From NCBI RefSeq assembly GCF_038502225.1, contig NW_027196402.1:28983-92982 (forward strand): a stretch of DNA of 64,000 nucleotides, in the 5' to 3' direction. A program made the position numbers and the translations under genes. Shown piece after piece: positions 32,211 to 42,929 of the stretch. The notes beneath the pieces were generated by a model. The model saw only the letters and a list, made by a program, of their open reading frames with translations, was not told where the DNA came from and ran no database searches. Source of the stretch: Cherax quadricarinatus. Its lineage: Eukaryota; Arthropoda; Malacostraca; Decapoda; Parastacidae. Position 1 is the stretch's first letter; each line of letters opens with the position of its first letter.

Positions 32211-32470
32211 TCATAAGGCAAGACAACGGCCGGATTGGCAGTCTCCTCTGCAGTTTCAGATTAAAAAAAGTCCTGCCATTAATTTTAAGTCATTTGCGGC
32301 AGATTCTCTCACAAATGCGACTAATCATGTCTTTGTATCTTTGATGAATATTGTTCTCGCTAAGATGATGATTCTTCTTTCTAACTTCCTTCAGTTCTGC
32401 CTTGTCCTGAAGGTGAAATTGCTCAAAAGTGAAAGCAACCCTGCCAAAATCCTCAGAAACTCACACTTTC
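32211..32470. other. no gene seen
   Basis: Unplaced sequence between repeat B and the tail of the next LINE. Confidence 0.45.
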
Positions 32471-33066
32471 CATTGAGGTTATATTATAATCAAATAATAA
32501 AGCGCTAAACCGGGAAGGGTCATGCAGCACTGTAGGGCAGAAAATAGTGCCAGGGCTATAAACGGCTGGGTGGAGAGGGGATAAGAGGTAAGGGTAGAAA
32601 AGGGCAGAAAGGGACGCTAGGGCCTATGCATCAAAGTTTGTGTAGTAAAGTAGTTGCTGACAAAAATTAAAAAAGTGATCGTAAGTCAAAGGCAGAGCCG
32701 TCTGCAAGAAAGGACGATAAGGTAAGAGAGGTAGGGCAGTGGCGTTGGGGGTAAATCCTGCAAGCTTGCTGGTAAACCAGACAATCCACAAAAAAAGTGA
32801 AGAACCTAAATAGCAACCCGACAAACCTCGGAGAGAGCAATAGGGAGTTGTTGCATGAGATACCCATGGGTAAGGCGAGTGTGGCCGATGCGGAGACGGG
32901 TGCGTGCAGTCTCCTGGGAACGGCAATGGTGGTAAGATGGCCACAAACCTATAAGCAGTTTAACAGTGTGCAGTTTGTTATGGTGTATGTCCGACTACTG
33001 TTGTTGTCAACAGTTGCAAAGACGGGCAAAAATGACTGTAAAATAAACCCTGAATGGAATACCTCT

Positions 33067-34002
33067 TTAGGAAACTCTATAGGAAAGCAGAAAGTCATCC
33101 ACTGCTGACCGTGCAACAGCATCCTCCTGTTCATTGCCCTGCACATCAACATGTCTAGGGACCCAACAGAAAACTACGTTTTTGTTTTTTGCTAGCCACA
33201 CGGCACAACCAAAGTTGAATACAAAGGGCCAATGGATGAGGGGAATCAAATTATTTAATTGGCTCTAAAGCACTGAGAGAATCTGAAATGATCACAAACG
33301 CCGAAGGAGATATATGTAATATGGAAAAGGCTGTGAGGCTGGCATAAAACTCGGCAGTAAAAATACTAGCTGAGTCTAACAAATGACCTCAGATAACATC
33401 ATCAGAGAATACCACTGCGAAACCAACACTGTCAGAAAATTTAGAACTATCTGTATAAACACTGATATCATGCACATGCATCCGGAAGTGATCAAGGAAA
33501 AGAGAACGATAAGCAGCCGTAGGTAGGAGAGCTTTGGCGCATGGTAGTAGGGGAGAACAGACATGAACCATCGGAACCACCCATGGGGTAAGGGAAAAGG
33601 CAGACGTTATAGTAACATACAAGGGAGGCAACTGGAGAGAAGACCAGAGTGAGTGAAGACAAAGGGAAAATGATCAGAGTAAGCAGGGGTGCCGAACAAA
33701 TAACAGGCTTGTACAAATGTCTGAGACAACCTATACATAGAAGGAACACGAAGGCCATGAGAGTGGACAAAGTAACGAAGGCAATGAGCATCACAACGAT
33801 CAGCTAAGGAAAGAACATTCGCCTCATAGCAGAGGCTTTCAACAGGGGATGAACGAAAGGCACCAACGTATAAACGTAGACCCTGATAATGGAGGAGAGT
33901 CTGGCAATCTGCTCCCCATGAACGATGAATAGGAATATTAAGGAGATTCAGCCGATCATGGCAAGCTGCTTTAAAAGAAGAAACGTGAGGTTTCCATGTC
34001 AA
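33067..34002 (-). pseudogene. RT thumb and RNase H, I-like LINE copy 2
   Basis: 34002-33607 reads MTWKPHVSSFKAACHDRLNL and RSWGADCQTLLHYQGLRLY, the region after the palm. 33500-33400 gives VYTDSSKFSDSVGFAVVFS, an RNase H opening with its catalytic Asp. 33200-33070 gives FCWVPRHVDVQGNEQEDAVA, the RNase H end (WVPGHxGxxGNExAD type). Confidence 0.7.
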
Positions 34003-34811
34003 CCGGCCATCAAATAGAAGGCCAAGAAACTTGACCGTATCATATTCTGGGACAAGAGGGCGTCTAGTGAAGGTAATGAAATAGGTTTACTTACTAGAAA
34101 ATTTAATACCACGAGTAGTGGCCCAGTGAGAAACACGGTCAATTGCATCCTGGAAGGAGGCCACCACCAGGCGACAGTCAACACCTGGATAAGCTATAGC
34201 AAAGTCGACCACATAAAGTGACAACCAAACACGCAATGGAAGGACGGAAGGTAGGTCATTTATAGCCAAGAGAATAAGGGTAGTGCTAAGGACTCAACCT
34301 TTTGGTATATCCTCGGCCTGAACAAAGTCTAAGTAAAGCGATGCGCCAACATGGACATGAAAAGGTCTTTCAGATAAGAAAGCAGCTAGGAAGGTCAGTA
34401 GATTACCACGGAGGCCTAAGGAGAGGGCCTGGACTAAAATGTTATACCTCCAAGTGGCAATGGCTGTAGAATGCAGATGCTGAAGCATACGCAGATGAAA
34501 AGTAAAAGGTACATTATCTGGCTCCATCCCACTGGAAGAGAAATCCAAGTGCGATTGCTTCCTGGCAGACTTGGAAGCAAGAAATAAGGGACAGAGGTGA
34601 AGCCCCTAGGGAACAAGGGCAAGATAGTTTCCAATTTCCATGGCAGCCTCAAGAAGTTTTGCAACACTAACACCAGCAACCATGAAAATGGGAGCCGGGT
34701 CTGTAGTGTACTTGCCACACAACTTCTGTATCTTCTTCCAAACCGCACACATAGGGAAAGTTGAGGTAACAGAAGAAACGTATTCTTGTCAACAAATGCG
34801 CATAGCGTCAC
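34003..34811 (-). pseudogene. reverse transcriptase, I-like LINE copy 2
   Basis: Frames in order give TWRYNILVQALSLGLRGNLL and AAFLSERPFHVHVGASLY around 34460-34330. Then come AINDLPSVLPLRVWLSLY and VVDFAIAYPGVD near 34250-34190. The catalytic YVDD has become YVVD, losing one of the two aspartates. Then follows TRGIKFSSK. Confidence 0.7.
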
Positions 34812-34873
34812 ACGTGACGAGGCGAGCTACTGCCCTTGCTCACTTAAAATCCAAAAGAAGTTCTACACACTGA

Positions 34874-35671
34874 TTATATCGATAACAGCGCCATGCAGCA
34901 TGTTTCAAACGTACTGTACGAGCACCTGCAGGAGACCGCCATGGCAAGCATGTCTGAGAATGCTGCAGTCAAAACTAAGGTCGAAAACTGATGCACCAGC
35001 TCATCAATAGAGGACAAAGAAAGGTTCTCATATAAAGCTGTAAGATGAGAGTATAAGTCCCAATTTGCTTGTTCAAATTGCCAACAGAGGCTTCGAGGCA
35101 GTTGGGAATATGTAGCAGAAGTAAGAATAATAGGAAAATGATCACTGTCGTGCAAATCCGAGAGAACAGATAAGCGTAATCAAGGGCAACTGACGAGGAA
35201 CAGATAGAAAAATCAATGCATGAGAGTGAGTGCGAGATAACATCTCCAACGAGAGTCACAGTGGAACCATCTCCAAATATGATCATGAGCGTTAAAATCA
35301 CTTAACAACAAGATGGGCAGTGGCAGAGAAGAGATCAAGAATGCAACATCCGAGATACAGAATGCACTGGAATGGGAGAGATTTAGAGAGCAAATTGTAT
35401 ACCACCTGTGCAAATAAATATGGGCTGCAGTATAATGCTGCTAAGAATGAACAAAGACCTGTTGAAATGGTATACCAGCGAGCACAAAAAGTGCACTCTC
35501 ATTAAAATTTCATCAAAAAGGAATCATAATACAATATAGCCCATAATGGGACGGATAACTGCTGAATGAACCTTAGGCTTTTGTAACCCGACGCATATTG
35601 GGAAAAACTGATAGAGCAATACCTCAAGCTCTCCCTGATTACCCCTGAGACAACGAATATTCCATTGTAAA
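34874..35671 (-). pseudogene. endonuclease, I-like LINE copy 2
   Basis: The domain starts with a MTNLQWN-like opening after the ORF1 end and a GLQKPKVHSA segment. Later frames give DFNAHDHIWR (catalytic Asp/Asn of the LGDFNAH motif) near 35290 and HDSDHFPIILTS near 35150, which contains the SDHFP motif. It is distributed over several frames. Confidence 0.65.
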
Positions 35672-36340
35672 TTAGTCATAATTCACAAAGACAGGTATGC
35701 TAACAATGAGAAGCGATAAAATCCACGGGGTAGTAGGGTCTGTGAAGTCATTGTGTGGAGGCAACAGAAAGCATGTAAGCATGGAGGAATCAGAATGCTG
35801 TGAAGGAAAATATTGTTGTGAGGGTTGTGAAAAATAAGAAGAGGCATAAGGAGGAGCACAGGTGTTCCTTGAGAGTTTTGTCTCTGCAATATAGGTGGAG
35901 ATAGCATCAAGTGTTTCGGCGGTCAAGAGAGATGCCGATACCACGACTTCGGAGTCAAGTAAGGTAGAGCAAGTAGAGATCGGGGAGACTATGGAAGGAA
36001 CCAAAGTGGTCTGAGAGAGGAGGGGAGTATGAACCTGGAAAGATGTGCCAGCAGGGACAAAAGAGTCCTGCAATGGAACAGAAGAGGAAGGAGGCTGGAG
36101 AAGGAAACGGGGAAGAAATTTGGGGGAAAACAGGAGAAGAGGGGACCACACGAGAAGGGGATGAACCTCCACCATCGTGTGAGTTAGAAAGGGGGTGAAC
36201 GCTGGACGAATGAAAAGGGACTTGGGCTTAGGAGACAGTCAGGGTTGGAAGTCTCCTAGCTGTTCGAGAGTAAGGAACCCAAGGAAGATTCTCTTGAAGG
36301 TGGAGCCGAGAGACAGCCATAGCATAAGTAAGGCCTTCCT
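35672..36340 (-). pseudogene. ORF1 C-terminal part, I-like LINE copy 2
   Basis: It begins LTYAMAVSRLHLQENLPWVP, the segment that follows the zinc knuckles in this family, then a Pro/Ser-rich low-complexity region and a conserved helix AETLDAISTYIAE near 35900. The same order is found in copy 1 (AVSYLRLQERLPRISYTRV and TLEAISEYIEK). Confidence 0.6.
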
Positions 36341-36344
36341 GGAG

Positions 36345-37735
36345 TTACCTGGAGAGAGTTCCGGGGGTCAACGCCCCCGCGGCCCGGTCTGTGACCAGGC
36401 CTCCTGGTGGATCAGAGCCTGATCAACCAGGCTGTTGCTGCTGGCTGCACGCAAACCAACGTACGAGCCACAGCCCGGCTGATCCGGAACTGACTTTAGG
36501 TGCTTGTCCAGTGCCCGCTTGAAGACTGCCAGGGGTCTGTTGGTAATCCCCCTTATGTGTGCTGGGAGGCAGTTGAACAGTCTCGGGCCCCTGACACTTA
36601 TTGTATGGTCTCTTAACGTGCTAGTGACACCCCTGCTTTTCATTGGGGGGATGGTGCATCGTCTGCCAAGTCTTTTGCTTTCGTAGTGAGTGATTTTCGT
36701 GTGCAAGTTCGGTACTAGTCCCTCTAGGATTTTCCAGGTGTATATAATCATGTATCTCTCCCTCCTGCGTTCCAGGGAATACAGGTTTAGGAACCTCAAG
36801 CGCTCCCAGTAATTGAGGTGTTTTATCTCCGTTATGCGCGCCGTGAAAGTTCTCTGTACATTTTCTAGGTCGGCAATTTCACCTGCCTTGAAAGGTGTTG
36901 TTAGTGTGCAGCAATATTCCCGCCTAGATAGAACAAGTGACCTGAAGAGTGTCATCATGGGCTTGGCCTCCCTAGTTTTGAAGGTTCTCATTATCCATCC
37001 TGTCATTTTTCTAGCAGATGCGATTGATACAATGTTATGGTCCTTGAAGGTGAGATCCTCCGACATGATCACTCCCAGGTCTTTGACGTTGGTGTTTCGC
37101 TCTATTTTGTGGCCAGAATTTGTTTTGTACTCTGATGAAGATTTAATTTCCTCATGTTTACCATATCAGGATAACATCGGATAGGCTTGTGTTAATCAAA
37201 TTTTGTGGCTCTCTCATAAAAAATTCATTTTGATCTTCGACTCTCAGTCTGGTTAGCGGCTTGCTAAAAACTGAGTCATATTGGGACTTGAGTAGCTCAC
37301 TCATTTCCTTGCTGTCATCTGTGTAGGACCCATCTTGTTTAAGTAGGGGCCCAATACTGGACGTTGTTCTCGATTTTGATTTGGCATAGGAGAAGAAATA
37401 CTTTGGGTTTCTTTCGATTTCATTTATGGCTTTTAGTTCTTCCCGCGATTCCTGACTCCTAAAGGATTCTTTTAGCTTAAGTTCGATGCTTGCTATTTCT
37501 CTGACCAGTGTCTCCCTACGCATTTCAGATATATTGACCTCTTTTAGCCGCTCTGTTATTCTTTTCCGTCGCCTGTAAAGGGAGCGCCTGTCTCTTTCTG
37601 TTTTACATCTACTCCTCCTTTTTCTTAGAGGAATAAGCCTTGTGCATACATCGAGTGCCACCGAGTTAATCTGTTCTAGGCATAAGTTGGGGTCTGTGTT
37701 CCTTAGTATATCTTCCCAGGTTCCCTGTGAGGCCT
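36345..37735 (-). mobile_element. CR1-like LINE with the RT core deleted
   Basis: The 5' part (37735-37158) is the linker before RT: EDILRNTDPNLCLEQINSVA, RRKRITERLKEVN, ELKAINEIERNPKYFFSYAK and GPLLKQDGSYTDDSKEMSEL. The 3' part (37130-36368) resumes after the catalytic palm. About 600 residues of polymerase expected between them are missing. The final 61 bp (36405-36345), including a GGGGG/CCCCC hairpin and CCAGGTAA, are shared with the SINE at 3948-4190. Confidence 0.78.
36368..37072 (-). CDS. CR1-like LINE ORF2, C-terminal 234 codons
   Basis: Open reading: MSEDLTFKDHNIVSIASARK, GWIMRTFKTREAKPMMTLFR, REYCCTLTTPFKAGEIADLE, QRTFTARITEIKHLNYWERL, NLYSLERRRERYMIIYTWKI, SVRGPRLFNCLPAHIRG and DQPGCGSYVGLRAASSNSL. 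This is the thumb and C-terminal extension of a CR1-like polymerase. It lacks any catalytic motif. The last codons overlap the shared 3' tail (TGPRGR). Relatively free of stops, so the copy is younger than the I-like LINE around it. Confidence 0.75.
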   Translation of the reverse strand: MIMSEDLTFKDHNIVSIASARKMTGWIMRTFKTREAKPMMTLFRSLVLSRREYCCTLTTPFKAGEIADLENVQRTFTARITEIKHLNYWERLRFLNLYSLERRRERYMIIYTWKILEGLVPNLHTKITHYESKRLGRRCTIPPMKSRGVTSTLRDHTISVRGPRLFNCLPAHIRGITNRPLAVFKRALDKHLKSVPDQPGCGSYVGLRAASSNSLVDQALIHQEAWSQTGPRGR

Positions 37736-37784
37736 CGGATATTCTACTGCAAATAAGCCATGATTTGCGAAGAGAAAGATACAA
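37158..37784 (-). CDS. CR1-like LINE ORF2, pre-RT linker
   Basis: This open reading of 208 codons covers the linker described in the parent element. The first ~15 codons (MYLSLRKSWLICSR) probably belong to the neighbouring I-like LINE, since another frame there reads IMAYLQ and NIRGLTGN like an ORF2 start. At the low-coordinate end the reading runs into the deletion junction (LSDVILIW, stop). Confidence 0.65.
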   Translation of the reverse strand: MYLSLRKSWLICSRISEASQGTWEDILRNTDPNLCLEQINSVALDVCTRLIPLRKRRSRCKTERDRRSLYRRRKRITERLKEVNISEMRRETLVREIASIELKLKESFRSQESREELKAINEIERNPKYFFSYAKSKSRTTSSIGPLLKQDGSYTDDSKEMSELLKSQYDSVFSKPLTRLRVEDQNEFFMREPQNLINTSLSDVILIW

Positions 37785-37879
37785 GAAATCTGTAGGAAGA
37801 GGTACCGATGGACTAGAAGGGTTTAAAAAGTCCGCATGTGGAGGTAGCCGAAAAGTTTAAGCAGCAAAGGACTGGGATA

Positions 37880-38842
37880 CTACGAAGAAAGGAGTTGTGC
37901 AGATGGGGAAGAGTGAAGAGGAGGAACAGGAGGTGGATCGGTGTCCATCAATGGTCTAATCTTCTCAATATATTCTGAGATAGCTTCAAGTGTTTCAGAG
38001 AACAAGGATGTTGTATGTGGTACAGTATTGGAGATGGAAGGAGGAGGTGAGTAAAGATCGGGGTGACAATAGACTGTACCAAAGCAGGGAGGAGGAAAGA
38101 GTAGAAGGAACTGAAGAAGCTTGGGAGGGGACAGGAGAGAAGGCGACCTGGGAGGGGGCAGAAGAGGATGAAGTTTGGGAGAGGACTGGGGAAGAAGGTA
38201 CTGTAGGAGGAAGAGGATGAATCTCCACCAAAGGTGGAGCCAGAGCCAGTTAGAGGTGAAGAACCGAGTACAGAGACTGGAATGGAAAAAAGCACAGGTT
38301 GCAAAAGGGAAGGAGGTGTTAAAGGAGATTTTAACAATTGGGACTTTTGGGCTTCGGAGAAGGAGAGGGGCGATGAGGAGGTGTTTTACGATGTCTTGTA
38401 GACACAGAAACTTGTGAGTGAGAAAAGGAAGAGGTAAGAACAAAATGAGACGTCGTGGTAGGGACCTCTGACTCCAGGACAGAGAAAGGATTAGAGACAG
38501 GAATGACTGTGGAAGGGGTGACCACAGAGGAGGCTGCAGAAGTTGAGACCCCATAGGTGGGTGGACGTTTAATAACTCGAGTATAAGAAATACGGGGAAG
38601 TCTCTCTTGGAGGCGTAGATAAGAGACTGCCATATCATATGGAAACCAATGGCATATGGGAAGCAACTGCGTGAGTAAGTTGAGTGAGCCTTATGACTAT
38701 TAAGGAAAGTGGGAGGTAGACCACAAGATGTATTTGTATGGTCGTTGGCACCATAGACTGGGAATTCGACCATGGACCTGCAGTATTTTGCTGGATGACC
38801 AAAACCCCAGCAATTTCTGCACTGTTGCGGTGTAGGGCTCAC
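37880..38842 (-). pseudogene. ORF1 zinc-knuckle part, I-like LINE copy 1
   Basis: The reading opens PQQCRNCWGFGHPAKYCRSM, a CCHC knuckle (C-x2-C-x4-H-x4-C), and continues with a damaged second knuckle (ANDHTNTSCGLPPT). A frame change then gives AVSYLRLQERLPRISYTRV (38640-38580), a Ser/Pro-rich stretch, and the closing TLEAISEYIEK helix near 37990. The protein would bind LINE RNA. Confidence 0.7.
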
Positions 38843-39139
38843 CTATCGAACCTGTAAACAGTGTCCCGCAATATAAACAGAGGACGGAAGCTCACGAAAG
38901 TCTTCAGTTAAGTGAACTACATTGCAAGGGTGTCATCTCCACCTGTGGGCAGGGAGGACATAAGTGTCTACTTTGAGGATTGGGAGGTCTTGGAGCTCAA
39001 GCTGTTCCAGATTGTTATCACCACATGTCTGGAAATTCTGTTGGACAATGTTATGGGACAATATGACTACCACTACAAGAATTGAGGGAATGATGTTTTT
39101 CAGCAGTTGCAGGAATGGAAATAAATTGTATAAAATACC

Positions 39140-39420
39140 GACACAATGGAAATATAAGCACATAAGCAGTATAATGTGAACCTTTAATGACAATGTTTGG
39201 CCCACACTGTGGTCTTTATCAAGTCATAGACATATCTACCTTGGTGAAAGGTACGTGAGTATTAATAGGATGGAGCATTCTCCACCTGACTCCATCCTAT
39301 AAATATTCACATACCTTTCACCCAGGAAGATCTGTTTGTGACTTGATAAAGCCCACTGTGTGGGCGAAACGTTGTCAATAAAGAGTCACATTATATTTAT
39401 TATCTGTTTATATTTCCAGT
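39140..39420. mobile_element. fold-back (palindromic) element
   Basis: Two diverged inverted arms of about 130 bp (GGAAATATAAGCACATAAGC at the left; complement GGAAATATAAACAGATAATA at the right) meet at AGGATGGAG (39267-39275) and CTCCATCCT (39290-39298) with a 14-nt loop. The right arm contains GATAAA, a GCCCAC/GTGGGC hairpin (39351-39365) and GAAACG. It interrupts the I-like ORF1. No coding capacity. Confidence 0.75.
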
Positions 39421-40019
39421 TACAGGAATAGCATCGATGGTTGTAAGGAGAGAAAAATAATGAGCTTTGCTAGCGTTCTGGACACTGAAGATGAGTGCAC
39501 CGCTCTTGAGAGCATAAAAGGATATATCTTTACCATCATGGCATAAGAAAGCCTTGCCAATACTATGGTCGAAAAGATATGCAGTAGAGGAAGTCGGCCG
39601 TAGAGTAAAAAACTTAGTCGATTGTGTATTTTGAAACATGGCATGTAAGGGCAGTGAGTGATGTGCTGGTCTTATCTGAAGAGAATGAGAAGAAAATGAA
39701 GAAGTATTATCAGGTAAAGGTCTTGGGCGTTTAGGTGCGGGACCAGAGTTGGTCCGACGTGGGATGGGCCGGCAATCCGAGAATTGTTGCACTGTAGAAG
39801 GAGAAGCCGGAAGCAAGTTCAAAGAAGTGTGTAAGTCAGACGTATCAGAGGAGTCAGCCAGAACCCCGGTACCTGGAGCTGTTGATGAAATGGCACCAAC
39901 AAAAGGTACAGCAGCATTAGAAATGTCCAAAGAGTGGTCAAATAACGAGGCAGGGTCGGAACAGGTGGGTTATCAAAATGAGGCCTGGGGGGAGCAGGTT
40001 CATGGATTTGGGACATCAT
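39400..40019 (-). pseudogene. ORF1 N-terminal part, I-like LINE copy 1
   Basis: Two frames in succession: SQIHEPAPPRPHFDNPPVP (40019 onward) and MDISNAAVPFVGAISSTAPG, RTNSGPAPKRPRPLPD and AMFQNTQSTKFFTLRPTSST (39930-39400). The last segment resembles the start of the gag-like RNA-binding region of I/jockey ORF1 proteins. It ends at the palindromic insertion. Confidence 0.55.
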
Positions 40020-40680
40020 GGTTATGTCACTTCTTTCTTTTTGTTTTTAAGAAAAAAAAGAAGAAAACAGAAAAGAAAAAAATATAAAATGGGGGAAAGT
40101 GGAAGAATAGCTCCTAGGAGGAAAGAAATGGCAGTAAATCCCCCTCCGTGCCCAAGAGGACCCCAGCACCGCAAGTAATGCAGATACAGCATGGAACCAG
40201 TGCTATACCCTATCATCATGCAGGTAAACCAGCAATTTGGGACAGCAACCTCACATCCGCCGAGCCACCTCGGTGCACAAATGAGAAGGTGGCCAGACAC
40301 CCTCCACAAAGCATATCTCCTTCGGCCACCACCCCCCAGAATCCAACAGGCAGCCTCCAGAGATACACTCGTCATCCAAAAGACACCCAAAGCCACCCCC
40401 TGGGAGACCGGAGAGGGACTGGGACATCCAGATTCCACGGCAAACTTCACCACCGCCAAAGACCTCAACAGAATGGGATGGACCCTGGTACCCATCCCCC
40501 TACCTAGGAACTAGAGTGTCTGTGGGAACAATCCCAAAGGCTGAAAATGGTGGAGGGATAGAGAGGAGGAAAGGGAAAAAGGGGGGATGGGGACGACGGG
40601 GTAGGGAAGGAGGAATTGGGAGGTAATTAGGATCGGTCTGAGGAAGGAGACCAAACGGTCTAATTCCTCAGACCAAAGGC

Positions 40681-41053
40681 CTATTCACCGCTCCTTGGAG
40701 CCCCCCTTGAAGAGGTATAAAATAACTTTATCATAAAGCAAACATGAGCTTCTTCTAAGTCTTTGAACTCTGAATTACCAGTCAGAGATTTTACACTCAT
40801 GATTTCTATAATAAAATCACCTTGAATTACTGTGGAATCATGTTCTGAAGCCTTAACTATCCCAATTATTCCTTGGTGCTTCCCAAGTTCGAGATTTAGT
40901 ATATCAAACCTAAAATTAAGTTTTAAAACTTCTCCCCTTACAGATTCTGTTTATACTATCACATTGGAACATATTAAACACCTGAATGTTGCATGTCCTG
41001 CTTGAAGTTAACCTACATCTCAGTTAAAGCGTTAACATCTATGTTACCTACAT
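40681..41053. other. no gene seen
   Basis: Unplaced AT-rich sequence. It may belong to the left part of repeat B. Confidence 0.4.
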
Positions 41054-41886
41054 TTTTTTTTTATTAACACACTGGCCGATTCCCACCAAGGCAGGGTGGC
41101 CCGAAAAAGAAAAACTTTCACCATCATTCACTCCATCACTGTCTTGCCAGAAGGGTGCTTTACATTCCAGTTTTTAAACTGCAACATTAACACCCCTCCT
41201 TCAGAGTGCAGGCACTGTACTTCCCATCTCCAGGTCTCAAGTCCGGCCTGCCAGTTTCCGTGAATCCCTTCATAAATGTAACTTTGCTCACACTCCAACA
41301 GCACGCCAAGTATTAAAAACCATTTGTCTCCATTCACTCCTATCAAACACGCTCACTCATGCCTGCTGGAAGTCCAAGCCCCTCGCATACAAAACCTCCT
41401 TTGCCCCCTCCCTCCAACCTTTCCTAGGCCGACCCCTACCCCGCCTTCCTTCCGCTACAGACTGATACACTCTTGAAGTCATTCTGTTTCGCTCCATTCT
41501 CTCTACATGTCCGAACCACCTCAGCAACCCTTCCTCAGCTCTTTGGACAACAGTTTTGGTAATCCCGCACCTCCTCCTAACTTCCAAACTTCGAATTCTC
41601 TGAATTATATTCACACCACACATTGCCCTCAGACATGACATCTCCACTGCCTCCAGCCTTCTCCTCGCTGCAACATTCATCACCCATGCTTCACACCAAT
41701 ATAAGAGCGTTGGTAAAACTATACTCTCATACATTCCCCTCTTTGTCTCCAAGGACAAAGTTCTTTGTCTCCACAGACTCCTAAGTGCACCACTCACCCT
41801 TTTCCCCTCATCAATTCTATGATTCACCTCATCTTTCATAGATCCATCCGCTGACACGTCCACTCCCAAATATCTGAATACATTTA
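41054..41886 (-). mobile_element. RTE-like LINE, 5'-truncated copy
   Basis: The minus-strand reading 41869-41357 gives GVDVSADGSMKDEVNHRIDE, LSLETKRGMYESIVLPTLLY, EAWVMNVAARRRLEAVEMSC and RWFGHVERMERNRMTSRVYQ, ending ARGLDFQQA before a frame change. This is the C-terminal part of an RTE-like polymerase, nearly identical to that at 60.1-60.6 kb. The 3' UTR is conserved between the copies, and the 3' end is an A-run (T10 at 41054). Confidence 0.8.
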
Positions 41887-41989
41887 CCTACATATGCTAA
41901 CATTTTCAAATTGCTTATTTTCTGTAATAAATATATAATAACAGCTAAAATATTTTCCTTTGTAATCTCTTCCTGTTCATATTTTCTAT

Positions 41990-42800
41990 TTAACTTTCTG
42001 TTTTTTTATAACTGTACGTAACAAAAATAATTTTAATTCCTAAATCTATAGATTCAAAATACACACTTTTCCCATACAAATACTTCTTCGTGATTCACTG
42101 GTACTCTCCCGGCCTGGGTCTTTTCCAGATGGTGACCCAGCCTTGGCTCCCTGTCTTGGGAGTGTCTGAGAGACCGACGTCTGCCATGGGAAGGGGTACA
42201 AGTACCACCTCATCTTCTGGGATCAACTCTCTCCAGGCCTAGCGTTATTCCCCGATCTCACAGAACTCGTAGGGAGAAGTTAGCCTATTGTCTGCCATCT
42301 TCCCCACCCCAAGGGGGCTCGTGGGAATGGCAGTCTTATGAACTGCAGGTGGTAGCAAGCTCTGGCCATTCCTCATAAAAATACTTTACTCATACTATTC
42401 ATAGTTTAAAGCCTGATGCATCGCAGCAACAGCCTAGGTAAGACTACTGCCCGTGTCTAAGATAGATGCATTCCTTCCAAGGCATACCTGTCATTTATGT
42501 TATTGCAGTGGTTCCGATTTTTGTCCAGTCAGAAATTTATCGCGAATGCTCTAGACATCCATGCATTTTCAATTCGTCTGCTCAGCAAAATGTCACATAT
42601 TACGTAATCTCTCCTTCCTAATATTTTCTTAGGTACCCAATTTATTGTTTACCAACATGTTTCCCTCCAGAACTGAGGTATATAATAGGATTGATCTTAT
42701 TACTTTATGATTTTGTCAAGTCGGCTGACACTGTATTCCATCCCTGCTCCAGGAAAATCAGCCTTCTGCCTCCTCATCCTATCAATAATTGAGATTAATT
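41990..42800. repeat. dispersed repeat B, copy 2
   Basis: Left part 42040-42086 matches 29270-29320, and right part 42374-42790 matches 31690-32110. Between them lies a 287-bp retroposon with its own target duplication. Confidence 0.65.
42087..42373 (-). mobile_element. SINE-like retroposon, 287 bp
   Basis: Flanked by CATACAAATACTTC (42073-42086) and CATAAAAATACTTT (42374-42387), a 14-bp target duplication with two mismatches. The paralogous site near 29305 has a single CATAAAAATAC without the insert. The 3' ~55 bp (low-coordinate side) resemble the 3' end of the retroelement at 58.92 kb, including a CTGGGTC/GACCCAG hairpin. No tRNA-like promoter was recognised. Confidence 0.65.
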
Positions 42801-42929
42801 AATTCTTATGTATTTTCCTGTCCTGAATCCAAATATCACCTCGAAAAATGCTTATTGGCTATAGGTTTAAAGATACGAAATATGTAATATTTGATTATTT
42901 TATTCAACGTACAGTATGTGTCAGTATGA

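Larger units (their letters stand above)
32471..36344 (-). mobile_element. I-clade-like LINE, copy 2 (decayed)
   Basis: Minus-strand order: end of ORF1 (36340-35672), endonuclease (about 35670-34874), reverse transcriptase (about 34811-34003), RNase H (about 33640-33067), and a 3' tail (CGGTTTAGCGCTTTATTATT) near 32500. An RNase H domain after RT is the mark of I/Nimb-type LINEs. Many frameshifts and stops are present, so this is a fossil. The 5' part is cut off where a CR1-like LINE abuts it at 36345. Confidence 0.7.
37736..40680 (-). mobile_element. I-clade-like LINE, copy 1 (5' half)
   Basis: 5' UTR-like sequence and ORF1 of the same family as copy 2. ORF1 begins near 40020, is interrupted by a palindromic element at 39140-39420, and continues through zinc knuckles and the Pro-rich region. 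The first codons of ORF2 are visible near 37760 before the CR1-like LINE cuts it off. Frameshifts are frequent. Confidence 0.65.

Noticed and set aside
34640..35505. Plus-strand readings opposite the I-like LINE.
   Set aside because: Antisense to recognisable endonuclease and RT motifs on the minus strand.
40022..40514. Overlapping readings of 107-157 codons on both strands near 40.0-40.5 kb.
   Set aside because: They fall in the 5' region of the I-like LINE, are rich in Pro/Gly from C/G-rich sequence, and show no motif.
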